Part shown: positions 32,233 to 43,937 of the stretch, one piece after another
How positions within the stretch are numbered: position 1 is the stretch's first letter
How the letters are laid out: every line of letters begins with the position of its first letter
Assembly (NCBI RefSeq): GCF_009741445.1
Contig: NZ_CP046507.1
Location: 1-64,000 of the forward strand
DNA: 64,000 nt
DNA from: Mycobacterium avium subsp. avium
GTDB lineage: Bacteria; Actinomycetota; Actinomycetes; Mycobacteriales; Mycobacteriaceae
Direction: 5' to 3'
Program-made: the position numbers and the translations under genes
Notes under the pieces: model-generated
Databases searched by the model: none
What the model was told of the DNA's origin: nothing
What the model saw: only the letters and a program-made list of their open reading frames with translations

Positions 32233-34453
32233 GTTTGGCCTTCCCTGGTTCTGAATCGTTGAGGGCGGTGATGATGGTGTCCAGGTTGTGCAGGACTTGA
32301 CGGTTCATCTCGGCCAGACGTTGTTGGCCGCGGGCTTCGGCGGCGGTGATCAGCTGCAGAGTCTGTTGCCGCTGCTGGTGGTGCTGGGGCAGGAACTCGG
32401 CGGTGGTGAGGAACATCGGGCAGGTCAGGCAGGCGTTGGCGTGCGGGCAGCTCTGCTGCACCGGCAGTCCGCAGTAGCCGTTGGGTAGGGCCTGGGTGGC
32501 TCGGCCGAGGCGCTGTTTGGCCCAGGCGGCCTCCGCGATCGGCCCGGACGGGTCGAAAATGATTGTGGCGCCGTGGATGTCGACCTTTCGAGCTGCCTCC
32601 CACTGACGGCGCACGGTGGTGTCGTGCAGGCGGGCGTAGTGCCCGGTCATCTGCGCGGAGTCATGGTCGAGGATGCGTCGCACGACCTCTTGCGGGACGT
32701 CGCGGTTGATCAGCCGGGTGCCCAGGGTATGGCGCCACTGGTGCGGGGTGAGGTGCACCGGCTGGCCGTGCTCGTCGCGGATGTCGCAGACGGACAGCCA
32801 GCGCAACAGCGCCATCCGGTAGGTGGGACTCGCGATCGGGTGGGTGCCGTCAATGTTCTTCGTCGGCCGTGGGAACAACACCGGCGTGCCTGCCGGCCAA
32901 CGCTGGGAGGTGTGGTTGCGATGTTCGGCGATGAGTTCGCGCAACTGCTCGTCGATGGGCACCAACGCGTCGCGTTTCATCTTGTGGTTGAGGTAGCGCA
33001 GATACGGTGCGCCTTCGGCATCGGCGACCACACAATCGCTGCGCAGCCGCAGCGCATCAGTGATCCGTAGCCCGCAACGCATCAAGATGATCGTGATCAA
33101 CCGGTGAGCGGGGTCGGCGTATCGGGCAAGGTTGTCGGGATCCTCGAGCTGGGTCATGACCTGTTCGGCCAGTGCCCGAGGCAACCGTTCATCGCGTTTG
33201 GGGTAGTCCTCGGCGAAGAACATCGCGTCTGCGGGAAGGTCTGTGTCCCAACGGTGTTGGCGGACGGTAGCGAAGAATCGGTTGAGCAGCCCGATATGGG
33301 TCCCGCGGCGTTGGGCACCGATGGAGTCGCTGCGCAGGTTGGCCAAATAGCGCTCCAGCACCGGCCGGTTGATCCGGTCGATGCTCTCGACGCCGATGTC
33401 GGCGAGGTACCCGGCGAAGCGGGTGAGCGCAACGACCGGCCTGCCGCCGCCGGCTTCCAGACCCAATCCGGTCGATAGCCGCCACCGGACCCACCGCTTG
33501 GCCAGATCCCGCAGCCACGGCTGCGGAATACCGTCGAAGCGCAGCGTGCGGTCTCCGTCGTAGCCGAGCCGGCGCATGCGCCAGACTTCGCGCGGGTATT
33601 CGGCGTCCCAGCCGCCGGCCTCGGCCAGGTCGGCGATCACCCGGGATGCGTAGCTGAGGAATCCACGGGAGCGAGTGTCGTTGATCGTCGACCGAGCCCA
33701 GTCATGCCAGGTGTCCTCGTCGTGGTGGAGCAGGGAGCCCACGCCTGCGGCGGCCAGTGCCTTCACCACGCGCATGACCACGTCCGGGGTGAGCTTGCCC
33801 TGCCGATCGTCGTGGCGGCGTTGCAGCACGTACTGCAGTTCCAGCTTCAGCTGACCGATCAGCCGGTCGAGCCGTATCTGCTCACTGGCCAACGGGGCTT
33901 CGGCGGCGAAGCGGTCGGCGAACACGTCGATGTCGGGTCTGCCGTTGACCTTCCAGGTGTTGGTGTGGGTTTGGCAGAACGCAGACGTGCCCTGCGGCCA
34001 GAGCTCGCAGTGCGGAATCCGGCAGGTCACCCCGGCCGCTGGTTGCTTGAACGGCTGCGGTTCGGCCAGCCATCCGGCCAGGCTGGGGCGCCCGGCGCGT
34101 TCCCATCGTTGCGCGTGCAGCCCGCACATGCCGCCACGGGCAGAGCCGTAACCGCAACCGGGCACCCGGCAGCGCTGGTTGGGTTGTCGCCGCCGCCACC
34201 GCGGATCGGTCGACACGACAAACTGCTCCACCGACGGGCGTCCTTCGTCGTCCCACCGTTGCCGATGTCCTTCACACAGGCCGCGTCCGCGGGCGGTTCG
34301 CCCGCACCCCTCAACCCGGCACTCGGCTCCACCAAACACCGGATCATCGGCACCGAATTCCAGTACATCGCTGCGGAATTCGCTGCGGACCTCGGCCATC
34401 AGCTTGCCGATTAGCCCCGACGGGCCGGCGGGCTTCAGCGACGGCGCGCTCAT
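32222..34453 (-). CDS. Tyrosine recombinase with three zinc-knuckle-like modules (TnpB-like)
   Basis: The 743-residue product carries a tyrosine-recombinase domain in its second half. Catalytic elements are CGLRITDALRLRSD (Arg), NHKMKRD (Lys), HLTPHQWRHTLGTRL (His, Arg), and LDHDSAQMTGHY (His, Tyr). The N terminus holds three CCCH modules: C45-C50-C60-H63, C95-C100-C110-H113 and C144-C149-C160-H163, spaced C-x4-C-x9/10-C-x2-H. A fourth Cys cluster (CGLPVQQSCPHANACLTC) lies near the C terminus. The ATG overlaps the preceding recombinase stop as ATGA. Confidence 0.85.
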   Translation of the reverse strand: MSAPSLKPAGPSGLIGKLMAEVRSEFRSDVLEFGADDPVFGGAECRVEGCGRTARGRGLCEGHRQRWDDEGRPSVEQFVVSTDPRWRRRQPNQRCRVPGCGYGSARGGMCGLHAQRWERAGRPSLAGWLAEPQPFKQPAAGVTCRIPHCELWPQGTSAFCQTHTNTWKVNGRPDIDVFADRFAAEAPLASEQIRLDRLIGQLKLELQYVLQRRHDDRQGKLTPDVVMRVVKALAAAGVGSLLHHDEDTWHDWARSTINDTRSRGFLSYASRVIADLAEAGGWDAEYPREVWRMRRLGYDGDRTLRFDGIPQPWLRDLAKRWVRWRLSTGLGLEAGGGRPVVALTRFAGYLADIGVESIDRINRPVLERYLANLRSDSIGAQRRGTHIGLLNRFFATVRQHRWDTDLPADAMFFAEDYPKRDERLPRALAEQVMTQLEDPDNLARYADPAHRLITIILMRCGLRITDALRLRSDCVVADAEGAPYLRYLNHKMKRDALVPIDEQLRELIAEHRNHTSQRWPAGTPVLFPRPTKNIDGTHPIASPTYRMALLRWLSVCDIRDEHGQPVHLTPHQWRHTLGTRLINRDVPQEVVRRILDHDSAQMTGHYARLHDTTVRRQWEAARKVDIHGATIIFDPSGPIAEAAWAKQRLGRATQALPNGYCGLPVQQSCPHANACLTCPMFLTTAEFLPQHHQQRQQTLQLITAAEARGQQRLAEMNRQVLHNLDTIITALNDSEPGKAKHAG

Positions 34454-35556
34454 AGCCGCACCTGCCCATCGGTGAACCAGCCTGCCTGTTCCATGACCCG
34501 CCGAGCGTCCTCCACGGTGAGGTGCCCATACGTCGTGGTCGTCGTCGCCACGTGCGCATGTCCGAGCAGGTGCGCGACCACCTCGATGCTGACTCCGTCG
34601 CGCAGCAGCCGGGTTGCGGCCGTGTGTCGCAGCCAGTGCGGGTCGAAGTCGATCCCGGTCCGCCGGCGCAGCCTCCGCACCAGGTCGTAGACCGCAGCGT
34701 AGGTCAGCGGATGCCCCTGCGGGCGGCCCCACAGGTTGACGAACACGTAGTCGCTGTCCAGATCGCCGTACTCGCTGTGAAGGTAGTCGGCGAACAATCG
34801 GATCAACGCGCTGCTGACTGGGATCGTGCGGACGGTCTGTGACTTGGCGCGCGCGCCATTGGCGTTATCGCGTCGCCGCACCGTCACCTCATGCTCGGCA
34901 GCGGCGATGTCGTTGTGCCGCAAACCAAGTGCCTCACCGATCCGCATCCCGGTGTCGTAGAGCACGGCGAACAGCAATCGGTCCCGCAGCCGACCGCAAC
35001 CATCCAGGATCGCCTGCACCTCGTCCGGTGAGAGCACCCGCGGCAGCTTCTTCGGCGCCTTCAACGCGATCACCCGCCGCGACCTCGGCGCGCCCTTGCT
35101 GATGTGGTGCAAAAACGGCTTCCAACCACCGCGCGCGCCGCCGACCTGCCACGAGGTCAGCAGAGCGCTGACATCCAGCCCATCTCGTGCGGCGTGGGTG
35201 TAAAACGCCCCGACCGCCGAAAGCTTGCGGTTCACAGTAGATTCCGTGCAGTGATGCGGCACCGACGGCAACACCGCAACCTGCCCATGCCGGGCCCGCA
35301 GCGGCAGCCGCAGCCAGGCCACGAACTCACCTACGTCATCAAGCCGCACCGCCCGCCAGTCCAGCCCACGCTCGGCGAGAAAACCGAACCAGTCCTTGAG
35401 ATCGTGCGCGTACGCCTTGACCGTGTTCGGTGATCGCTCGATATCGGTCAGATACGCCAGATACCGGTCAACCGCTGCTACCGGAGCGTCGTCGTCGCCG
35501 AGAACGGTCCACGACTCACGCAACGAGACCGGCGAGATAACTCGTGCAATCTGCAT
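34450..35556 (-). CDS. Tyrosine recombinase (TnpA-like)
   Basis: The 368-residue product is a phage-integrase-type recombinase. The N-terminal SAM-like core-binding domain is at about residues 25-130 (YLAYLTDIERSPNTVKAYAHD split at the helix). The catalytic domain has Arg in DTGMRIGEALGLR, HWLRHTAATRLL with the His-x-x-Arg box, and LLGHAHVATTTTTYGH with the second His and nucleophilic Tyr. It is the first gene of the three-gene unit; the following recombinase overlaps it by 4 bp. All catalytic residues are intact. Confidence 0.88.
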   Translation of the reverse strand: MQIARVISPVSLRESWTVLGDDDAPVAAVDRYLAYLTDIERSPNTVKAYAHDLKDWFGFLAERGLDWRAVRLDDVGEFVAWLRLPLRARHGQVAVLPSVPHHCTESTVNRKLSAVGAFYTHAARDGLDVSALLTSWQVGGARGGWKPFLHHISKGAPRSRRVIALKAPKKLPRVLSPDEVQAILDGCGRLRDRLLFAVLYDTGMRIGEALGLRHNDIAAAEHEVTVRRRDNANGARAKSQTVRTIPVSSALIRLFADYLHSEYGDLDSDYVFVNLWGRPQGHPLTYAAVYDLVRRLRRRTGIDFDPHWLRHTAATRLLRDGVSIEVVAHLLGHAHVATTTTTYGHLTVEDARRVMEQAGWFTDGQVRL

Positions 35557-35667
35557 CGCCCCTCCGCAGGCTCTTGCCTCCTGGACGACTGCAGATAAAC
35601 ACGTCCACCACGCAGAACCTGGGACCTCAACGCCTCGTGTCGGACATCAAGGACACCGCCTGCAGGA

Positions 35668-35960
35668 CTCCAGATAACACTGGAGCGATTGAACAAGGAA
35701 ATCAAACGCCGCACCGACGTCGTCGGCGTGTTCCCCAACCCCGCCGCGCTGTTACGGCTGGCCGGCTCGGTACTCGTTGAGGCCCACGACGAATGGCAGG
35801 TCGCCGACAAGCGCTACCTCTCCGAGACCAGCCTCGCTCTGCTCGACGTCAGTGACCAAAGTGCCGAAACCATTGCCCCCACAGCCGCTCTCACGGCATA
35901 GTGGCTACCACAGAGCCACACGCGGACACGCGACCGCTCTTACACCACTCCACGGGACGT
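35668..35960 (+). pseudogene. 3' fragment of IS256-family transposase (right copy)
   Basis: The plus strand encodes [20 protein letters not shown] and [19 protein letters not shown] up to the stop at 35901, then an IS256-like end TTACACCACTCCACGGGACG. It begins at the same CTCCAGATAAC junction as the left copy. The two proteins are nearly alike but clearly diverged in DNA, so the copies were not made very recently. Confidence 0.8.
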
Positions 35961-36514
35961 GACCCGCGGGTACGCTCACGCGCCATCAACCGCGCGCAGA
36001 CACACATCCGGGAATGGTCGTCGATGCCGGTCAACGCTTTGGCGCTGGTGCCATCGGACAGCGGGAAACCCCCCACCACATCCATCTGCCACAGCTCCAT
36101 CGGGGCGCCGCGTTCCCAACGTTTCCACTTGCGCGAACGCCGATCCCGCAAAGCCGGATCGATCATGCCCGCCCGCACCAAGGCCCGATACACCGCCGAC
36201 TCCGACGGCACCGGACCCACCCGACGCTTAGCCAGCTCGAACACCAGCCGCCGTGGTCCCCAGTACGGCCGCGACCGGCGCAGCTCCAACAGGGCGGCCT
36301 CCACCACGGCCGGCATCTGGTGCGGACACGACACCGGCCGATGCGACCGATCCACCAGCCCCTCAAGGCCCGACGCCTCATAGCGGGCCAACCACGCGTG
36401 CAGCGTCTGGCGCGACACGCCTACCTTCTCGGCAACCAGCGAAATCGACAACCCATCGCTGATCACAGCCAACACGGCCTGATACCTCTGCTCGGCCACG
36501 GTTAACTCCTTCAT
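35961..36514 (-). pseudogene. IS481-family transposase, C-terminally truncated
   Basis: From ATG 36514 the frame reads MKELTVAEQRYQAVLAVISD, with a helix-turn-helix (LSISLVAEKVGVSRQTLHAW), an rve-type linker, and the first catalytic Asp region (WQMDVVGGFPLSDG, TGIDDHSRMC). It breaks after ARLMARERT near 35963, where the IS256-type end begins, so the second half of the catalytic domain with the Glu is lost. The rest is not found on the other side of the element. Confidence 0.8.
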
Positions 36515-36522
36515 CGAAGGAG

Positions 36523-36610
36523 TGTCAAGGATCAGCCGAAGTAACTGTCAAGCATCAGCCGAAACACTGTCAGGCATCACCCGAAGCCGAAACGTCAAGC
36601 ATCAACCGAG
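36523..36610 (+). repeat. Four 18-bp direct repeats at the IS481 end
   Basis: Near-identical copies of TGTCAAGCATCAGCCGAA occur at 36523-36540, 36546-36563, 36568-36585 and 36593-36610 (two to three mismatches in the outer copies), spaced 22-25 bp. They sit just upstream of the IS481 transposase start and are probably transposase-binding sites of that end. Confidence 0.8.
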
Positions 36611-36627
36611 GTCATACAGACAAACGG

Positions 36628-36700
36628 AGCCACCTAGGAGAATCGAACTCCTGACCTGCTCATTACGAGTGAGCCGCTCTACCGACTGAGCTAAGGTGGC
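36628..36700 (-). tRNA. tRNA-Thr (CGT)
   Basis: On the minus strand the acceptor GCCACCT pairs with AGGTGGC and the discriminator is T. The anticodon stem GCTCA/TGAGC holds CGT (complement of 36665-36667), and the T-arm is CAGGAGTTCGATTCTCCTA. CCA is not encoded. It borders the island; the IS481 end repeats lie next to its 3' end. Confidence 0.96.
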
Positions 36701-36741
36701 GTGCCCGATGGGCGGCACGAGTCTACGGCAGAGGGGTCGCG

Positions 36742-37947
36742 TCACCCAAGTTGCTGGCCGATGGTGGCGACCATGGCGTCGACGGCGAACTTGGGCTTGA
36801 CGTTGACGGCCAGCGCTTCGCGGCACTCCAGCACCGCCTCGATGCAGCGCAGCAGCCGCTCGGGCGGCGCGTGCGCGGCCAGCGCCGCGACCCGCTCGGC
36901 CATGTCCGGGTGGTTGGCCCGCACCGCCCCGGCGCCGGAGGAGGCCATCAGCGCGTCCCGGAAATAGGTCGCCAGGTCGATCAGCGCCCGGTCCAGCGCA
37001 TCCCGCGACGCCCGGGTCTGACGCGACTTCTGGCGCCGCTCAAGGTCTTTGATGGCCCCGGCCGCCCCGCGCATGGCGCCCGCGGTGCCCTTGCCGGTGC
37101 CGCCGGCGCCCAGCGCCGTGCGCAGCTCCTCGGTCTCGGCCTCGGCGCGCTCGGCGGTCAGCACCACCGCCTCCGCCTCGGCCGCGGCCACCAACTCTTC
37201 GGCCGCGGCGTAGGCCCGCGACGGCGTGGCCGCGTCGCGCACCAGGCCCAGCGCCCGCTCCCGGCGCTGCCGCGCCTCGGGGTCGGTGGCCAGCCGCCGC
37301 GCCCGGCCCACATGGCCGCCGCTGACCGACGCGGCCCAGTCCGCCGTCTCGGGGGTGAGGCCGTCGCTGTCGACCAGCACCCGGGCGATCGCCTCGCTCG
37401 ACGGCGTCACCAGCGCGACGTGCCGGCACCGGGACCGCAGCGTAATCGCCACGTCCTCGGGGTCCACCGACGGCGCGCACAGCAGAAACACCGTCGACGG
37501 CGGCGGCTCCTCGACCACCTTCAGCAGCGCGTTGGCAGCCCCCTCGGTCAACCGGTCGGCGTCCTCGATCACCACGATCTGCCAGTTCCCGGTGGCCGGG
37601 CGCCGCGCGGCGATCTGCACGATCGCGCGCATGTCGTCGACGCCGATCGACAGGCCCTCGGGAACCACCCGGCGCACGTCGGCGTGGGTGCCGGCCAGGG
37701 TCGTCGTGCAGGCATGGCAGCGGCCACAACCCGGTTCGCCGTCCGCGGTGCATTGCAGCGCGGCCGCGAAGCACAGCGCCGCCACCGAGCGTCCGGACCC
37801 CGGCGGGCCCGTGATCAGCCAGGCGTGTGTCATAGTCCCGGCGCCCGCGTCGCTGTGGCCCGCGTCACCGCGGGCGGCCCGGGCCGCGCCGAGCAGCTCG
37901 GCCTTCACCGCGTCCTGGCCTACCAGCCGCGTAAACACCCCGGACAT
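36742..37947 (-). CDS. holB: DNA polymerase III delta' subunit (Rv3644c homologue)
   Basis: This is a clamp-loader AAA+ subunit. The 401-residue product has Walker A GPPGSGRS, a zinc-binding insertion (CTADGEPGCGRCHAC) as in other gamma/tau and delta' proteins, QIVVIEDADRLTEGAANALLK and the sensor LRSRC. The altered Walker A (GSGRS in place of GKT/S) is usual for delta', which does not hydrolyse ATP. It lies beside tRNA-Thr and is divergent from the cyclase gene. Confidence 0.92.
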   Translation of the reverse strand: MSGVFTRLVGQDAVKAELLGAARAARGDAGHSDAGAGTMTHAWLITGPPGSGRSVAALCFAAALQCTADGEPGCGRCHACTTTLAGTHADVRRVVPEGLSIGVDDMRAIVQIAARRPATGNWQIVVIEDADRLTEGAANALLKVVEEPPPSTVFLLCAPSVDPEDVAITLRSRCRHVALVTPSSEAIARVLVDSDGLTPETADWAASVSGGHVGRARRLATDPEARQRRERALGLVRDAATPSRAYAAAEELVAAAEAEAVVLTAERAEAETEELRTALGAGGTGKGTAGAMRGAAGAIKDLERRQKSRQTRASRDALDRALIDLATYFRDALMASSGAGAVRANHPDMAERVAALAAHAPPERLLRCIEAVLECREALAVNVKPKFAVDAMVATIGQQLG

Positions 37948-38102
37948 CAGCGCCTAACCTACTGCGACCGCCCGACAGATACCGATCGGCCACCATACCG
38001 CGACCATTCCGTTATCTTCGCCGCCGTCGCGGCCGCCGAAATGACCTGCCGAGAACGCAATTTAGTTTCCGGGACGTCGCCGCCGCCCGATACGGTGGGA
38101 TC

Positions 38103-39703
38103 GTGACAACAGCGGCGGCACTACCGGGGCGGATCAGCGCATTCGCCCGCTGGGTGGTGCGCACACCGTGGCCGTTGTTCTGGCTGAGCATGATGCAGGC
38201 CGACATCATCGGCGCGCTGTTCGTGCTCGGCTTCCTGCGCTACGCCCTGCCGCCCGAAGACCGCATCCAGCTTCAGGACCTGCCGGTGGTGAACCTGGCG
38301 GTGTTCGCGACGTCGTTGGTGGTGCTGTTTCTCGCCGCCTCGGTGGTGAACCTGACGCTGCTGATGCCGGTGTTCCGGTGGCAGCGCCGGGACAACCTGC
38401 TGGCCGAATCCGACCCGGCCGCCACCGAACTCGCCCGCATCCGCGCGCTGCGCATGCCGTTCTACCGCACCGTCACCAGCATGGTGATCTGGTGCATCGG
38501 CGGCGTGGTGTTCATCATCGCCAGCTGGTCGGTGGCCCGGTTCGCCGCGCCGGTGGTGGCGGTGGCCACCGGGCTGGGCGCCGCGGCCACCGCGATCATC
38601 GGCTACCTGCAGTGCGAGCGGGTGCTGCGCCCGGTGGCCGTGGCCGCGCTGCGCAGCGGGGTGCCCGAGAACGTCAAGGCGCCCGGCGTCATTCTGCGCC
38701 AGATCCTGACCTGGATGCTGTCCACCGCGGTGCCGGTGCTGGCCATCGTGCTGGCGGTGGTGGCCGACAAGACCTCGCTGCTGCATGCCACGCCGGAGAA
38801 GCTGTTCACCCCCATCCTGCTGCTGGCGGTCGCGGCGCTGGGCATCGGGCTGGTCAGCACGCTGCTGGTGGCCATGTCGATCGCCGACCCGCTGCGCCAG
38901 CTGCGCTGGGCGCTCTCGGAGGTGCAGCGCGGAAACTACAACGCGCACATGCAGATCTACGACGCCAGCGAGCTGGGCCTGCTGCAGGCCGGCTTCAACG
39001 ACATGGTCCGCGACCTGTCCGAGCGGCAGCGGCTGCGCGACCTGTTCGGCCGCTACGTCGGTGAGGACGTGGCCCGCCGCGCCCTGGAGCGCGGCACCGA
39101 GCTGGGCGGTCAGGAACGCGATGTCGCGGTGCTGTTCGTGGACCTGGTCGGCTCCACCCAGCTGGCCGCCACCCGCCCGCCCGCCGAGGTGGTGCACCTG
39201 CTCAACGAGTTCTTCCGGGTGGTGGTGGAAACCGTTGGCAAGCATGGCGGTTTCGTCAACAAGTTCCAGGGTGACGCCGCGCTGGCCATCTTCGGCGCGC
39301 CGATCGAGCACCCCGACTCCCCCGGCGGGGCGCTGGCCGCGGCGCGGGAGTTGCACGACGCGCTGCTGCCGGTGATCGGTTCGGCGGAGTTCGGCATCGG
39401 GGTGTCGGCCGGCCGCGCCATCGCCGGCCACATCGGCGCGCAGGCCCGGTTTGAGTACACCGTGATCGGCGACCCGGTCAACGAGGCCGCCCGGCTGACC
39501 GAGCTGGCCAAACTCGAGCCCGGCCACGTGCTGGCGTCGGCGATCGCAGTCAGCGGCGCGCTGGATTCGGAGGCGTTGTGCTGGGACGTCGGCGAGGTCG
39601 TCGAGCTGCGCGGCCGCACCGCACCCACCCAGCTGGCCCGACCGGTGAAGCTGGCCACCCCCGAAGAGGTGGCGCCGCAAGAGGTTTCCAGCGAGGTGAG
39701 CGG

Positions 39704-39707
<4 letters not shown>
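38103..39707 (+). CDS. Membrane class III adenylate cyclase (Rv3645 homologue)
   Basis: This membrane enzyme makes cAMP from ATP. The 534-residue product has six hydrophobic segments (about residues 20-275), a HAMP linker (SIADPLRQLRWALSEVQRGN), and a class III cyclase domain (about 330-510). Metal-binding Asp residues lie in FVDLVGSTQ and KFQGDAALAIFGAP, and transition-state residues in EYTVIGDPVNEAARL. In M. tuberculosis Rv3645 links fatty-acid toxicity to cAMP signalling. The stop overlaps that of convergent topA. Confidence 0.93.
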
Positions 39708-42502
<2,795 letters not shown>

Positions 42503-42706
42503 CTGCCCTTACGCTCCATCCCTGATTGGTCCCCCCTGCGAGACCACCTGCAGGAAGAATGACAGGTCGGCTACGAAAATTCCGGTGAAATTCACAGTAC
42601 GCGACCGTTCCTTCGCCCTGCGGCACCTGACAATTTCGCACCCGGAGGCTCGCCTGCGCAAACCGGCGGGCCCGGCGGCGGGCCGGATCCGGGGTCCGTC
42701 CGCCCG

Positions 42707-43297
42707 CTACACGCGCGGCCAGTGCGCCGACGCCTCCGGGCTGTTGGGCGGCTCTCCCACGTTCTCTACCAGGCGTGACAGCCGGCGGCGGCCGCTGATC
42801 CGCAGCGCCGGCCGCCCGCCGCGGGTGCCGATCAGCGTGGGCGCGATGCCGACCCGCATCAACGCCGACGCCAGCGGCGAGTGGGTGTCGGGTGCGTGCG
42901 GATCCAGCGCCAGCACATAGTGCTCGCCCTCGGGGTTGCCGGCGGCCAGCGTCCAGGCCCGCAACTCGCGCGGCCCGGGCAGCCAGCGCGGCGGGACGGT
43001 CTTCACGGCGCCGCGCGTCCATTCGACGGCCAGCGGGCTCAGCGCGGGATCCACCGCGGTGCGCACCAGCGGGGTGTCCTCGTCGGTCCGGCCGATCTCG
43101 GCCACCAGGCCGGCCTCGGAGATCATGTCCGCCAGCGCCTCGGCGCGCCAGGTGTGGTCGACCACCACCGACAGCCGGGCGCCGTGGGGTTCCGGGGTCC
43201 CCACCATGACGATCTGCCCGGACGCCGCCAGCACCCCGGAGAGATCGGCGACCGCGGGGGGCACCGACTCCGCCGTGAAGAAGGAAAGCTGGCTCAC
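42707..43297 (-). CDS. Conserved hypothetical protein (Rv3647c homologue)
   Basis: The 196-residue product starts GTG with SQLSFFTAESVPPAVADLSG and contains RLSVVVDHTWRAEAL, ELRAWTLAAG and ALRISGRRRLSRLVENVG. It is predicted soluble with mixed alpha/beta structure and no recognised motif. It sits between cspA and topA on the same strand, as in M. tuberculosis. Function is unknown. A longer start at 43342 is possible but less like the homologue. Confidence 0.8.
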   Translation of the reverse strand: MSQLSFFTAESVPPAVADLSGVLAASGQIVMVGTPEPHGARLSVVVDHTWRAEALADMISEAGLVAEIGRTDEDTPLVRTAVDPALSPLAVEWTRGAVKTVPPRWLPGPRELRAWTLAAGNPEGEHYVLALDPHAPDTHSPLASALMRVGIAPTLIGTRGGRPALRISGRRRLSRLVENVGEPPNSPEASAHWPRV

Positions 43298-43410
43298 GCC
43301 ATCCGACAGTAGGCCAGGTCTGCCGTTCGCGTCTTGAGGCAATCGGCGTTGCGGGCGCGCCGACTCGGGCCGCGGGAGATCACCAGGGATGAAACCCCTG
43401 GAGAAAACTA

Positions 43411-43464
43411 GAGAAAAGAGGAAACCCCCCGGCCGGGCCCGCTGGGCGGGACTGCACGGGGGGT
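43411..43464 (-). terminator. Intrinsic terminator after cspA
   Basis: On the minus strand, ACCCCCC (43464-43458) and GGGGGGT (43430-43424) form a stem enclosing further GC-rich sequence. It is followed by a T-rich tail TTTCCTCTTTTC. It lies 22 bp after the cspA stop and would end that short transcript. Confidence 0.6.
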
Positions 43465-43485
43465 ATCCGTTTCAGGTCTGCTCGC

Positions 43486-43689
43486 CTACAGGGAGCGGAC
43501 TCCGGTGGCCTGGGGGCCCTTAGGGCTGTGGCCGATTTCGAACTCGACCTTCTGGTTCTCTTCAAGGGTGCGGAAGCCCGTTCCCTGGATCTCCGTGTAG
43601 TGGACAAACACGTCAGCGGAACCGTCTTCGGGAGCGATGAACCCGAAGCCCTTCTCCGCGTTGAACCACTTCACAGTTCCCTGTGGCAT
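43486..43689 (-). CDS. cspA: Cold-shock protein CspA
   Basis: This is a 67-residue single OB-fold RNA/DNA chaperone. It shows the RNP motifs [11 protein letters not shown] and DVFVHYTEI and begins [14 protein letters not shown]. The ATG at 43689 follows AAGGAAAG. A long leader region lies upstream, as usual for csp mRNAs. A strong terminator follows, suggesting a single-gene transcript. Confidence 0.97.
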
Positions 43690-43937
43690 CTCTCGATCTT
43701 TCCTTTTCTTCTGGGTGCGGGGCATCGCCTTTCGATGCCCCGGGTCCTGGTACGACCGCCATACCTCGCTCAGTCGCCGGAACTTCACCCGACCGATTAA
43801 CCTCGCAGGAACCGCGGCCGCAACGTCGATCCTGCGAAAGTTTGACACGAACACAGAAGCTGCGACCGCAAATAGTCAACCATGTTCATCGCGTCGGCGA
43901 CAGACTTGCGTCGCCGGGCGGTTCCACGAGGGGCGAG

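Larger units (their letters stand above)
31421..35960. mobile_element. Recombinase element bracketed by inverted IS256-type 3' ends
   Basis: The unit has about 290-bp inverted terminal segments (31421-31714 and 35668-35960), each a 3' fragment of an IS256-family transposase plus its outer end (CCCCGTGAAGTGGTGTAAAG on the left; TTACACCACTCCACGGGACG on the right, inverted). Inside, three minus-strand overlapping genes encode two tyrosine recombinases and a small TnpC-like protein, the Tn554 arrangement. Both inner junctions carry the same CTCCAGATAAC. The unit cuts a toxin module on the left and an IS481 transposase on the right. No matching target duplication was seen. Confidence 0.65.

Noticed and set aside
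31400..35980. Simple IS256 insertion with target duplication
   Set aside because: Bases outside the left end (GAGGTTGTG) and right end (GACCCGCGG) do not match, and both fragments are 3' ends in inverted orientation.
26742..36640. Integrase-type island with duplicated tRNA end
   Set aside because: No second copy of the tRNA-Leu or tRNA-Thr 3' end is seen within the island, and the recombinases are Tn554-like rather than tRNA-targeting integrases.
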